64,000 bases of DNA, taken from positions 94,672 through 158,671 of the forward strand of contig DACV01000003.1 of NCBI GenBank assembly GCA_002494885.1, given 5' to 3'. Positions 55,027 through 64,000 of the stretch are shown one piece after another. This stretch comes from Methanobacterium sp. UBA44 (GTDB taxonomy: Archaea > Methanobacteriota > Methanobacteria > Methanobacteriales > Methanobacteriaceae). Position numbers and translations under genes: made by a program. The stretch's first letter is position 1. Each line of letters begins with the position of its first letter. The notes below the pieces were generated by a model. That model saw nothing but the letters and a program-made list of their open reading frames with translations. It ran no database searches and had not been told where the DNA came from.

Positions 55027-56547
55027 TTAAATTTTTTCAATATCTCTCGTTATTAACGTACTTATATGGTCAGTTGTGATGATTCCAATAACTTTCTGAT
55101 TATCATCGACAACTGGAAGGGATGAAATATCGTGTCTCTCCATTTTTTCTGCTGCCGCTTCTATTTGTTCATCAGGTTTAGATACAATGACTTTTTTAGT
55201 CATTATTTCATCTAATTTACTGCATTTTAAGGCAACTGCCTTCGAAATATCCCAAGCAGTCACTATCCCCATTAATTTATGATTATTTGCAACCACAGGC
55301 AAATGTGTGACATTATTTTCAAGCATGAGTTTAGCTGCTTCATCTATACTGGATTTTTCATTTATTTTGGTTATTTCATCTGACATTACATCTTTTACAA
55401 GAATGTCTGATAGAAACTCGTTGATTATGTAATTTAATTGGCCTTCTTCTAAAAGGAAAGCATCGTGTCCATAGGGTGATTTAAGCTCATGATAGCTTAC
55501 ATCGATGTTATTTGCAGTTAAAGCCATTACAATTTCCTTAGATTGCATTGGAGGGTAAAGCCAATCAGAATTGACAGAAATTACCAGAAATTTAGCTTTT
55601 ACATCTTTAAACCCTTCAGCAAGAGATCCGTTCTTTGTTAGATCAAAGTAATCCATGGCTTTTGTTATATAGAGATATGAATTTGCATCAAATCTTTGAA
55701 CGAACGAGTTTCCTTGATAATGGAGATAACTTTCCACCTGAAAATCAAGCGAGAAGTCATAACCGTATTTTTCTTTATCCTGAAGCCTTCTACCGAACTT
55801 TTGATACATTGACTCATAGCTTAAATAGGTAATATGCCCTATCATTCTAGCAAGGCTTAACCCTTCCTTGGGAATCTCCCCAGAGTAATATGAACCTCCA
55901 TCCCATTTGGGATCAGATACAATTGCCTGTCTACCAACTTCATTAAAAGCAATCTGCTGCGGAGCAGAATTAGCTGCAGTAGCTATAGGGATAGCTAATC
56001 TAACCATGTCTGGATAAGATACACACCATTGAAGCACCTGCATTCCTCCCATTGAACCTCCCATCACTGAAAAAAGCTGATAAATACCTAAATAATCTAT
56101 TAACTTCTTTTGGGCATTTACCATGTCAGAAATAGTGATTATTGGGAAATCTAATCCATATGGCTTTCCTGTTTCTGGATTAATAGAAGAAGGTCCAGTT
56201 GACCCTTTACAGCCACCAATAACATTGGAACATATTATGAAGTATTTTTCAGTGTCCAGACATTTTCCAGGACCGATTATGATGTCCCACCAGCCTGGCT
56301 TTCTATCTCCCCCATGCCATCCAGCAACATGGGCATCACCTGAAAGTGCATGGCAAACTAAAATTGCATTACTTTTCTCCTTATTTAATTTACCATAAGT
56401 TTCATAGGCTATAGTAACCCCTTTAAGCCTTCTTCCACCTTCTAAAATTAAATCTTCTGAAAGATTATAGAATTTTGTATCTACAAGCCCAACTGAATCC
56501 TTTTTCATTTTTCTGAATCCCATAATATTGAATTTGTCCACGCTCAT
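55027..56547 (-). CDS. metX: homoserine O-acetyltransferase with C-terminal CBS pair
   Basis: The enzyme activates homoserine for methionine synthesis. The alpha/beta-hydrolase part (about 1-375) shows the nucleophile elbow [23 protein letters not shown] and [11 protein letters not shown]. Two CBS domains (about 383-506; [20 protein letters not shown]) are fused at the end and may sense adenosyl compounds such as S-adenosylmethionine. CBS-tailed MetX is typical of methanogens. The start could be MSVDK or the internal MGFRK eight residues on. metY lies 30 bases upstream. Confidence 0.9.
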   Translation of the reverse strand: MSVDKFNIMGFRKMKKDSVGLVDTKFYNLSEDLILEGGRRLKGVTIAYETYGKLNKEKSNAILVCHALSGDAHVAGWHGGDRKPGWWDIIIGPGKCLDTEKYFIICSNVIGGCKGSTGPSSINPETGKPYGLDFPIITISDMVNAQKKLIDYLGIYQLFSVMGGSMGGMQVLQWCVSYPDMVRLAIPIATAANSAPQQIAFNEVGRQAIVSDPKWDGGSYYSGEIPKEGLSLARMIGHITYLSYESMYQKFGRRLQDKEKYGYDFSLDFQVESYLHYQGNSFVQRFDANSYLYITKAMDYFDLTKNGSLAEGFKDVKAKFLVISVNSDWLYPPMQSKEIVMALTANNIDVSYHELKSPYGHDAFLLEEGQLNYIINEFLSDILVKDVMSDEITKINEKSSIDEAAKLMLENNVTHLPVVANNHKLMGIVTAWDISKAVALKCSKLDEIMTKKVIVSKPDEQIEAAAEKMERHDISSLPVVDDNQKVIGIITTDHISTLITRDIEKI

Positions 56548-56577
56548 TTAATAGCATTTGGAAATTTAATAATTCCA

Positions 56578-57885
<1,308 letters not shown>

Positions 57886-58133
57886 TTATTCACCAATAAA
57901 TTCTTTTTTTTGCATCCTTAACCTATATATCATCAGCTCGAATAATTGCCAAAACTGTTTATGGTTAGATACTTAATTTATTTTGATTTTGTTTTATTCA
58001 TTAATGGATTATGGTTGAAGTCTTATAACTCTTTTAAACAGGCTATTTTTTTTAAGAAAAGTTTAATTACTCAGGTTATTCACTACAAATATAATCCAGA
58101 AATTTCAAGTGAAAATCTATAAGAAAACCATTT

Positions 58134-58147
58134 ATAACAATTGTTAT
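58134..58147. promoter_or_regulatory. palindrome ATAAC-AATT-GTTAT, candidate operator
   Basis: A perfect 14-bp palindrome in the metY/tRNA-Cys gap. It matches the spaced inverted repeat ATAAC-N4-GTTAT seen upstream of cysK and of the HTH regulator gene. Confidence 0.6.
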
Positions 58148-58290
58148 GATTATTAAACCTTTTTATTATTTAAAGTTTATGAGTGATTTGTTTTGTTATT
58201 GAGCATTTTATCTGTCCTTCAGATTATTACAGTATTATCTAAAAATAAATCTATGATAAGTAACAGAATAATGATCAACTTGGGCAAAGT

Positions 58291-58299
58291 ATTTATATA
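58291..58299 (+). promoter_or_regulatory. TATA box of tRNA-Cys
   Basis: ATTTATATA lies 30-38 bases upstream of the mature tRNA 5' end, as expected for an archaeal tRNA promoter. The candidate operator at 58297-58310 overlaps its right end. Confidence 0.6.
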
Positions 58300-58310
58300 A
58301 CAATTGTTAA
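58297..58310. promoter_or_regulatory. palindrome ATAAC-AATT-GTTAA over the tRNA-Cys TATA box
   Basis: This matches the ATAAC-N4-GTTAT motif at 13 of 14 positions by eye; the TAACAATTGTTA core is a perfect palindrome. A bound regulator would block TBP. Confidence 0.6.
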
Positions 58311-58328
58311 CTTAATTTCATAAATTAT

Positions 58329-58399
58329 GCCGAGATGACCGAGCGGCTAGGTGCGTGGCTGCAGACCATGATACTTGGGTTCAACTCCCAATCTCGGCC
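58329..58399 (+). tRNA. tRNA-Cys (GCA)
   Basis: The fold is standard: acceptor arm 58329-58335 with 58392-58398 (7 bp), D arm 58338-58352, anticodon stem CGTGG/CCATG with loop CTGCAGA giving anticodon GCA at 58361-58363, a 4-nt variable loop, and T arm TTGGG-TTCAACT-CCCAA. The CCA end is not encoded. The discriminator position reads C. The cysS gene follows on the same strand. Confidence 0.93.
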
Positions 58400-58484
58400 T
58401 CTAAACTATTAGAATCAAATAATTTTAAATTAATCATACACAAAAAATACATTTTTTAGCTAATTTTTGATTGGAGCTATCATA

Positions 58485-59861
58485 ATGAAAATATACAACA
58501 CCATGACCCGTAAAAAAGAAGAATTCAAACCTCTGAATGAAAATAGGGTAAAAATGTTTGTATGTGGGCCAACAGTCTACGATAAATCACATATAGGGCA
58601 TGGGAGGACTTATATTTCTTTTGATGTTATTGCAAGATATCTTAAATACAAAGGTTACAGCCTTTTTTATTTACAAAATATCACTGATATTGATGATAAA
58701 ATAATCAAAAGGGCAAATGAACTTGGCATCGAGCCATTGAAACTTGCTAAGGAAAATGAAGAACTATATTTCAATGATATGGAATTATTAAGTGTAACCA
58801 ATGTTAATTTTTATGCAAGAGCCATGGAACATCTAAATGAAATAATTAATCAAATTCAAACACTAATTACTAAAGGATTTGCTTATGAAACTCCTACTGG
58901 CGTTTACTTTGATGAATTTTGTTTTGAAGACTTTGGAAAACTCTCAAACAGGAATATTGAAGAATTAAATGTTTCCAGGGTTAATCCTGATCCTACAAAA
59001 AGAAATCCTGGGGATTTTGCTCTTTGGAAAAAAAGAGAAGAAGAACCTGCCTGGGATTCCCCCTGGGGAAAAGGAAGGCCAGGATGGCATATTGAAGATA
59101 CTGCAATATCTGAAACCTATTTTGGAGGCCAATTTGATATACATGGCGGTGGATTAGATTTAATATTCCCCCATCACGAGGCAGAGATCGCTCAAATGGA
59201 ATCTGCTACAGATAAAAAACCAATGGTCAAATACTGGATGCATACAGGCTTTTTAAATGTTGGCGGAGAAAAAATGTCTAAATCTCTTGGGAATTTTATC
59301 ACGATTGAGAAACTGCTTAAAGAATATGATCCTCAAGTCTTCAGATTCTTTGTTCTTTCCACCCATTACAGAAGCCCAATCGATTTTAGTGATGAAGCTC
59401 TTCAGCAATCAGAAAAAAGTCTAAAAAGAATTCATAAGCTGATGGAAACTATAGAAGAACATTTAGAGATGGACATTAAACAACAAAATGAAAATGATAA
59501 TAAATACATTAAATTAATAGAAAATACTGGAAAAGAATTTTTCAAGGCCATGGATAATGATTTTAATACTCCAACTGCGCTTTCAGCACTTTTTAATTTT
59601 ATAAGAGATGTAAATAAAGGCATAAATCATGGAGAAATCTCTAAAAACGTATTTAAAGAAATTAAATTATTATTTAATGAATTTGGATATGTTTTAGGGC
59701 TTACTTTTTCGATTAAATCATCTAAAATAGATTCAGCTGATGAAATAGTAAATATTTTAGTAGATATAAGGGAAAAACTTCGCAAAAAGAAAGATTATGA
59801 GCTTGCAGATGAAATTAGGGGTAGATTAAAAGATATTGGAATAAATTTAGAAGATAAATAA
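58485..59861 (+). CDS. cysS: cysteinyl-tRNA synthetase
   Basis: This class I synthetase charges tRNA-Cys. It shows CGPTVYD, the HIGH motif in KSHIGHGRT, GWHIEDTAIS, FPHHEAEIAQME and the KMSKS motif in GEKMSKSLGN. A longer frame reaches 58467, but TTGGAGC lies 8-12 bases before the ATG at 58485, giving 458 residues. Its position right after tRNA-Cys and near cysK-cysE forms a cysteine supply and use district. Direct charging means this organism need not rely only on the SepRS/SepCysS route. Confidence 0.94.
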   Translation: MKIYNTMTRKKEEFKPLNENRVKMFVCGPTVYDKSHIGHGRTYISFDVIARYLKYKGYSLFYLQNITDIDDKIIKRANELGIEPLKLAKENEELYFNDMELLSVTNVNFYARAMEHLNEIINQIQTLITKGFAYETPTGVYFDEFCFEDFGKLSNRNIEELNVSRVNPDPTKRNPGDFALWKKREEEPAWDSPWGKGRPGWHIEDTAISETYFGGQFDIHGGGLDLIFPHHEAEIAQMESATDKKPMVKYWMHTGFLNVGGEKMSKSLGNFITIEKLLKEYDPQVFRFFVLSTHYRSPIDFSDEALQQSEKSLKRIHKLMETIEEHLEMDIKQQNENDNKYIKLIENTGKEFFKAMDNDFNTPTALSALFNFIRDVNKGINHGEISKNVFKEIKLLFNEFGYVLGLTFSIKSSKIDSADEIVNILVDIREKLRKKKDYELADEIRGRLKDIGINLEDK

Positions 59862-59867
59862 AAATAA

Positions 59868-60260
59868 TTAGATACAGTAATCTGGTTCTTGTTTAGATCC
59901 TGTGCAAGCATCACAACCAGTAGGAATGTTATCTTTTTCTTTATGTAACTGGCAGACAATTTCTTCTGCTTTAACATACTTACATATATCGCAAATTCTG
60001 CGGATCATGTCACCTTTATCTATATTTTCTTCTTTAAGGTCTATAGCAAATTTTTTAATCTTTTCCTTAGTTTCCTGATTAAATTTAATTCCATGCCCTC
60101 TTTTATCACTTATATACTGTGATACTGCTGGCTGAGTTATATCAAGTAATTGTGAAATTTCTTTTTGTTTCATTCCTAAATTAAGAAGTTCCTTAGCCAA
60201 TTCAGACCTTATAGCTGGAATAACATACCATACAACTATTTCACATGGTGGTCTCATCAT
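59868..60260 (-). CDS. HTH transcriptional regulator with Cys-rich tail
   Basis: The 130 residues hold an XRE/COG2522-like helix-turn-helix at about 17-56 (LAKELLNLGMKQKEISQLL, then ITQPAVSQYISDKRG). The C-terminal part carries C90-x2-C93, C103, C116-x2-C119 and C129, suited to an Fe-S cluster or zinc. It lies tail to tail with cysS (6 bases) and downstream of cysE. Its promoter contains an ATAAC-N4-GTTAT palindrome between TATA and start site. A cysteine- or Fe-S-status repressor is inferred. Confidence 0.8.
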   Translation of the reverse strand: MMRPPCEIVVWYVIPAIRSELAKELLNLGMKQKEISQLLDITQPAVSQYISDKRGHGIKFNQETKEKIKKFAIDLKEENIDKGDMIRRICDICKYVKAEEIVCQLHKEKDNIPTGCDACTGSKQEPDYCI

Positions 60261-60337
60261 ATCACGTCCGTTCAGTAATGCTGGAATTTAATTATTTTAA
60301 TCAATTTAAATGAAATCTAAAATTATGAAATTGTAAT

Positions 60338-60351
60338 ATAACCTATGTTAT
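60338..60351. promoter_or_regulatory. palindrome ATAAC-CTAT-GTTAT in the regulator promoter
   Basis: It lies just downstream of a minus-strand TATA (TTATAAAT near 60354-60362) and near the predicted start site, the usual place for a repressor. The longer arms ATATAAC/GTTATAT run 60336-60353. Confidence 0.65.
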
Positions 60352-60452
60352 ATGATTTATAAGGTTTTGTCTATTAATAAAAATTTTAGTTAATTCAGTT
60401 AAAAAGTTAAAATAATGATATAGGGACTTTTCAATGACATTTAAAAAAAATA

Positions 60453-61166
60453 TTAAATGCCTGAACCTTCTGAAAATATTTTTTCAATTTCTGATTTCTT
60501 TTCAAGTAATTCATTTACCCCTATATTGGTTGTTGATATTCCTAATGCCTTAATCTGGTTTTCAAGTTCGTCCTGCCGCTCCAAAATGAGTTTAATTACC
60601 TCAGCAATAGGATCTGGCAATTCCCCATGATCCAGATCTATGGCGCATTTACGCTCTTCCTTTACATTCTTTCCAGGTATCCCCACTACTGTAGATCCCA
60701 TTGGAGCTGACTTTAAGACTACTGATCCAGCACCTATTTTAGAGCAATTCCCTATTGTGATATTACCTATTATTTTAGCTCCTGCACCGATTACAATACC
60801 ATTACCAAGTGTAGGGTGTCTTTTTTTCCTTTCAAGGCTTGTCCCACCAAGAACAACTCCCTGATAAATTAAAACATCATCTCCTACCTCTGCTGTCTCT
60901 CCAATAACCACTCCCATTCCATGGTCAATAAATACTCTTCTCCCAATTTTTGCCCCCGGATGTATCTCTATTCCTGTAAAAAAGCGAGCAAGAGCCGATA
61001 ATATGCCTGCCCAAAAGTGATGATTTCCAGTCCATAAACTGTGTGCTATTTTATAAAGCCAGATTGCATGGAGTCCAGGATATGTTAAAAATATTTCCAA
61101 TTTACTTCTTGCAGCGGGATCTCTTAACATAACCATTTTTATATCTTCTTTAACTCTTTCAAACAT
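60453..61166 (-). CDS. cysE: serine O-acetyltransferase
   Basis: CysE makes O-acetylserine for cysteine synthesis. The 237 residues show a helical start and a left-handed beta-helix ([58 protein letters not shown]), ending with VVGIPGKNV and a longer C-terminal helix. It is downstream of cysK in the same direction, 39 bases away, and probably in one operon. Confidence 0.93.
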   Translation of the reverse strand: MFERVKEDIKMVMLRDPAARSKLEIFLTYPGLHAIWLYKIAHSLWTGNHHFWAGILSALARFFTGIEIHPGAKIGRRVFIDHGMGVVIGETAEVGDDVLIYQGVVLGGTSLERKKRHPTLGNGIVIGAGAKIIGNITIGNCSKIGAGSVVLKSAPMGSTVVGIPGKNVKEERKCAIDLDHGELPDPIAEVIKLILERQDELENQIKALGISTTNIGVNELLEKKSEIEKIFSEGSGI

Positions 61167-61205
61167 CTGCGCGCCTCCATTTTAGGAATATTTTTTAAAA
61201 CTTTC

Positions 61206-62192
61206 TTAGTTTGTAAAATCCTTGGTTTTGTATTCATTAAAAATGTTTTCAAATACCCAGTCCATACTTAAATATCTTTCACCAGTATCTGGAAGAATTA
61301 CTACTATTCTTTTGCCTTTATTTTCTTCTCTTCTCGCAAGTTCAAGAGCAGCATAAGTTGCAGCTCCTGAAGAAATACCTGCAAGTATTCCTTCTTCTCT
61401 GGCTAGTCTCAATAATGTATTTGCAGCATCTTCATCTTTTACCTGAATGATTTCATCTATTAAATCTGTTCTTAGTACATCAGGGACAAATCCTGCACCA
61501 ATTCCCTGTATTTTGTGAGAACCGGGTTCTCCACCAGATAATACAGGAGAAAATGCTGGCTCAACAGCTACAGCTATAAATTCAGGGTTTTTTTCTTTTA
61601 AAACTTCTGCAATACCGGTAATTGTTCCCCCTGTACCTACGCCTGCAACTAATATATCTACATTGCCATTAGTGTCTCTCAATATTTCCTTTGCAGTTGT
61701 TTCCCTGTGAATTTTTGGATTAGCAGGATTTTTGAACTGTTGAAGAATTACTACATTCTCAAGTTTTTCTGAGAGTTCTTCAGCCTTTTCTACAGCTCCT
61801 TTCATGCCATTAGAGCCAGGAGTTAACACAATTTCTGCCCCAAGGAGTGTTAAGAGTTTTCTGCGCTCCACGGACATTGTATCGGGCATTGTAAGAACAA
61901 GCCTATATCCCCTGGCCGCTGCAACAAATGCCAGAGCAATACCTGTATTTCCACTGGTAGACTCTACAAGTATCGTATCTTTGTTAATTAATTTTTTTTC
62001 TTCCCCATATTCAATCATCCCTACTCCTATTCTGTCTTTTACACTGCTTAAAGGATTAAATGATTCCAATTTGGCAACTACTTCTGCACCTGCTCCTTCT
62101 GTTATTTTATTTAGCCTTACAAGAGGAGTGTTCCCTATAAGCTCGGTAACATCATTTGCTATTCCTCTTTTTAATTCTGGAATTTTTGCCAT
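61206..62192 (-). CDS. cysK: cysteine synthase (O-acetylserine sulfhydrylase)
   Basis: The enzyme makes cysteine from O-acetylserine and sulfide. The 328 residues include the PLP Lys in SSVKDRIG (Lys52), [26 protein letters not shown] and [13 protein letters not shown]. It has a GGTGAG ribosome site, and three ATAAC/GTTAT palindromes lie 50-115 bases upstream of its start. It heads cysK-cysE. Confidence 0.94.
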   Translation of the reverse strand: MAKIPELKRGIANDVTELIGNTPLVRLNKITEGAGAEVVAKLESFNPLSSVKDRIGVGMIEYGEEKKLINKDTILVESTSGNTGIALAFVAAARGYRLVLTMPDTMSVERRKLLTLLGAEIVLTPGSNGMKGAVEKAEELSEKLENVVILQQFKNPANPKIHRETTAKEILRDTNGNVDILVAGVGTGGTITGIAEVLKEKNPEFIAVAVEPAFSPVLSGGEPGSHKIQGIGAGFVPDVLRTDLIDEIIQVKDEDAANTLLRLAREEGILAGISSGAATYAALELARREENKGKRIVVILPDTGERYLSMDWVFENIFNEYKTKDFTN

Positions 62193-62243
62193 ATTCTCAC
62201 CGTGTAATACTATGTATGTATTTTATATTGTTTTTATTTAACA

Positions 62244-62257
62244 ATAACTATAGTTAT
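62244..62257. promoter_or_regulatory. palindrome ATAAC-TATA-GTTAT, cysK-proximal copy
   Basis: A perfect 14-bp palindrome about 52 bases upstream of the cysK start. A related ATAAC-AGC-GTTAT (3-nt spacer) follows immediately at 62258-62270. Confidence 0.7.
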
Positions 62258-62292
62258 ATAACAGCGTTATAGAATAAATGAGATGCCAAATT

Positions 62293-62306
62293 ATAACTAT
62301 AGTTAT
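62293..62306. promoter_or_regulatory. palindrome ATAAC-TATA-GTTAT, cysK-distal copy
   Basis: Identical to the copy at 62244-62257 and 49 bases away centre to centre, close to five helical turns. Paired binding is possible. Confidence 0.7.
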
Positions 62307-62364
62307 ATTTCTTTAATTAAAATAAGCATATATAATTAATGATAGTTATGAATTATTGGAAATA

Positions 62365-62703
62365 CTAATTTTCTTTCTGAATTAAATCATAAACCTTTTT
62401 TAAAGCGTCTTCTATTAGCAAGGGTATAATTACAGGCTGAATTCCATGTGAAATAAGCTCATCAGCCGCACCCTGACCTACCTGACTCACTAAAACACCA
62501 TCACAGTCTGAGATCAAATTTATCGAATCCTCAAGTGGGGAATCATGACCTTCAACCTTGCAGGCAGGAACATTCTTCCTGGTCTCCAAATATTCATAAC
62601 TTCCATCGTCTTTAAGTTCTACTATTAAAAATTGCTGTGCTCTTCCAAAATGTTGATTCACGTATTTTCCATCGCTACTTGCTATTGCTATTTTGTGCGA
62701 CAT
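62365..62703 (-). CDS. NifX/NifB-C-like dinitrogenase-cofactor domain protein
   Basis: The 112 residues follow the PF02579 fold: IAIASSDGKYVNQHFGRAQQFLIVE, then VPACKVEGHD and CDGVLVSQVGQGAADELISHGIQPVI. Members bind Fe-Mo or Fe-S precursors; free copies occur widely in methanogens that may lack nitrogenase. It lies 12 bases after the HdrA-like gene, so probable co-expression. Confidence 0.85.
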   Translation of the reverse strand: MSHKIAIASSDGKYVNQHFGRAQQFLIVELKDDGSYEYLETRKNVPACKVEGHDSPLEDSINLISDCDGVLVSQVGQGAADELISHGIQPVIIPLLIEDALKKVYDLIQKEN

Positions 62704-62715
62704 TCTTAAACCTCT

Positions 62716-64000
62716 TCATAAATCTTTAGAAGAAGCCTTATATAAAACTGGTTCAAGTTTATCAAGGGCCTTACTTACCTGTTTATCGAATTCAGTTAGT
62801 TTGCTGGCTAATCCTCTGAAGTATGGTGCATAAACCTTATAATACATTAATCTATCCAGATCAATACTGTTCTTTATAAGTTCAGATCTGATTTCCTGTA
62901 CTTTTTCTTTTATAGCCGGATAAATTAAATCATCTGGATATTCACCCAAAAATATTCCATCAGCACCATTTTCAAATGCATATATTATATGTTTCGGCAT
63001 TAAACGGTTTATAGATGGTAATTTAATTATTCTAATCGATTCTGGATAGGATATTCTATTTATTCCTATATTGTCAGATGCTACATAACCAATATAATCA
63101 ACAAATACAAGTATTCTTCTTTCTCCATCTTTTTTGTCCTTTAACATGCCTGAAATCATTGCAAAAATTTGACTGTCTGTCTGGCCCATTACTTCCACTG
63201 CTTCATTTTTACATTTAGAAATACACATTCCACAGCCATTGCAGGCAATAGGATCAACAGATATACGTTCATCATGCATGTAAATAGCCTTATATTTACA
63301 TGATCTCACACAATCACCACACATTTCACATTTAAAATGATCAACTACGGCAATTGTGGGTTCTATCTCTAATCCTCCATTAATTATCTCTGAAACTTTG
63401 GAGGCCGCAGCATTTGCCTGTGAAACACTGTCTGTAATATCTTTTGGACCCTGAGCAGTTCCACAAACATAAATTCCTTCTACATCAGTTGTTACTGGCT
63501 TCATTTTTGGATGTTTCTCTTTTATGAACAAATCTTCTGTAAGACTAACATTAAGTGTCTCTGCTACACTTAAAGTTCCTTCTGAAGGTTCCATTGCTTC
63601 TGATAAAACTACTATATCTGTTTCTATCTCTACTTGTTCACCACGGAGAGTATCTTCTACCCTTACAATAAGATTATCGTCATTTTTTGTTATATCTCCA
63701 GGACGTCCTCGTATCAATTTAATTTCCCTTGATTGTACATGTCTGAAGTAATTTTCATACATTCCAGGGGTTCTCATATCTGTGTAACATATAATTATTT
63801 CAGTGTCAGGATAATAACGTCTAATGAAATTTGCATGCTTTAATGCTACCATACAACAAACTTTAGAGCAATAACGATTTCCCCCCGGTTTTTCGTCCCT
63901 TGAACCTGCACATTGGACCATTACAACTCTTCTTGGTATCTTACCATCTGATGGCCTGAGCAGTTTACCATTGGTAGGCCCGTTAACACCCATTATCCTT
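62716..64000 (-). CDS. HdrA-like subunit fused to a degenerate FlpD/MvhD domain (cut by window edge)
   Basis: The frame is open to the right edge, so the N-terminus is missing. The visible part shows HdrA signatures: VMVQCAGSRDE, GNRYCSKVCCMVALKHA, VEGIYVCGTAQGPKD and two ferredoxin motifs (CEMCGDCVRSC, CNGCGMCISKC). The last 140 or so residues have the FlpD/MvhD outline (IRIIKLPSINRL, FENGADGIFLGEYPDD, YPAIKEKVQEIR), but all Cys of its [2Fe-2S] site are replaced. HdrA performs flavin-based electron bifurcation in heterodisulfide reduction; this paralog may serve a different acceptor. The NifX-like gene follows. Confidence 0.8.
   Translation of the reverse strand, partial: RIMGVNGPTNGKLLRPSDGKIPRRVVMVQCAGSRDEKPGGNRYCSKVCCMVALKHANFIRRYYPDTEIIICYTDMRTPGMYENYFRHVQSREIKLIRGRPGDITKNDDNLIVRVEDTLRGEQVEIETDIVVLSEAMEPSEGTLSVAETLNVSLTEDLFIKEKHPKMKPVTTDVEGIYVCGTAQGPKDITDSVSQANAAASKVSEIINGGLEIEPTIAVVDHFKCEMCGDCVRSCKYKAIYMHDERISVDPIACNGCGMCISKCKNEAVEVMGQTDSQIFAMISGMLKDKKDGERRILVFVDYIGYVASDNIGINRISYPESIRIIKLPSINRLMPKHIIYAFENGADGIFLGEYPDDLIYPAIKEKVQEIRSELIKNSIDLDRLMYYKVYAPYFRGLASKLTEFDKQVSKALDKLEPVLYKASSKDL

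Larger units (their letters stand above)
57886..58328. other. regulatory gap between metY and tRNA-Cys
   Basis: These 443 bases contain no gene. They hold two copies of the ATAAC-AATT-GTTA palindrome, the TATA box of tRNA-Cys, and on the minus strand a likely metY TATA (ATGATATATAGG near 57921-57932). Confidence 0.5.

Overview
The window looks like a chromosome segment from a low-GC, pseudomurein-walled, hydrogenotrophic methanogen of the Methanobacteriales, most likely a mesophilic Methanobacterium. This is inferred from archaeal information genes (TFE, Spt5, aIF1A, RIO1, Topo VI, L12/P1), methanogen-only genes (comA, methanogenesis marker 16, the TfuA protein of McrA thioamidation, HdrA), a cysteine peptidase with pseudomurein-binding repeats, TATA-box promoters, and frequent TTG/GTG starts. 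The species cannot be named from sequence alone.

Layout. 1-3.6 kb: end of a radical SAM gene, then a secreted pseudomurein-binding transglutaminase-fold protein, a PepSY protein and a zinc-ribbon membrane protein. 3.6-12.7 kb (minus): marker 16, alaS, and the block ftsZ-secE-spt5-rpl11-rpl1-rpl10-rpl12. 12.9-20.8 kb: a PK_C-like protein, comA with an ABC ATPase, a HypB-like GTPase, an Fe-S protein and a CofE-like protein, then TFE, an HD protein, TfuA and a LarE-like PP-loop protein. 20.8-29.6 kb (minus): CBS and UspA proteins, an amidohydrolase, carAB and a RimI-like acetyltransferase. 29.6-35.4 kb: UPF0146, a Ca2+-type P-ATPase, cbiJ/cobK, a decayed flavodoxin and moeA. 36-40.6 kb: aIF1A-RIO1-KH-top6B-top6A. 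41.5-51.8 kb: a hexulose-phosphate isomerase-like protein, type II GAPDH, a UbiA/PHP/flippase/DUF362 cluster, DNA-repair-like genes and an AAA ATPase. 51.9-64 kb: a sulfur and cysteine district with thiI, iscU-iscS, metY-metX, tRNA-Cys, cysS, an HTH regulator, cysK-cysE, a NifX-like protein and an HdrA-FlpD fusion.

Two signals stand out beyond the genes. (1) At least seven sites hold tandem small hairpins, typically 7-10 bp arms with a 3-nt loop. Their sequences vary, yet some linkers are shared, one 51-nt block occurs twice in inverted orientation with one difference, one pair of copies shows a compensatory base-pair change, and one pair of hairpins interrupts a flavodoxin pseudogene. This looks like a dispersed structured repeat family. 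(2) A palindrome ATAAC-N4-GTTAT recurs in the cysteine district: upstream of cysK, in the promoter of the Cys-rich HTH regulator gene, and over the TATA box of tRNA-Cys/cysS. It predicts an autoregulated cysteine regulon that includes a tRNA gene.

All calls come from reading the sequence; no database search was run. Coordinates of short motifs were counted by hand.
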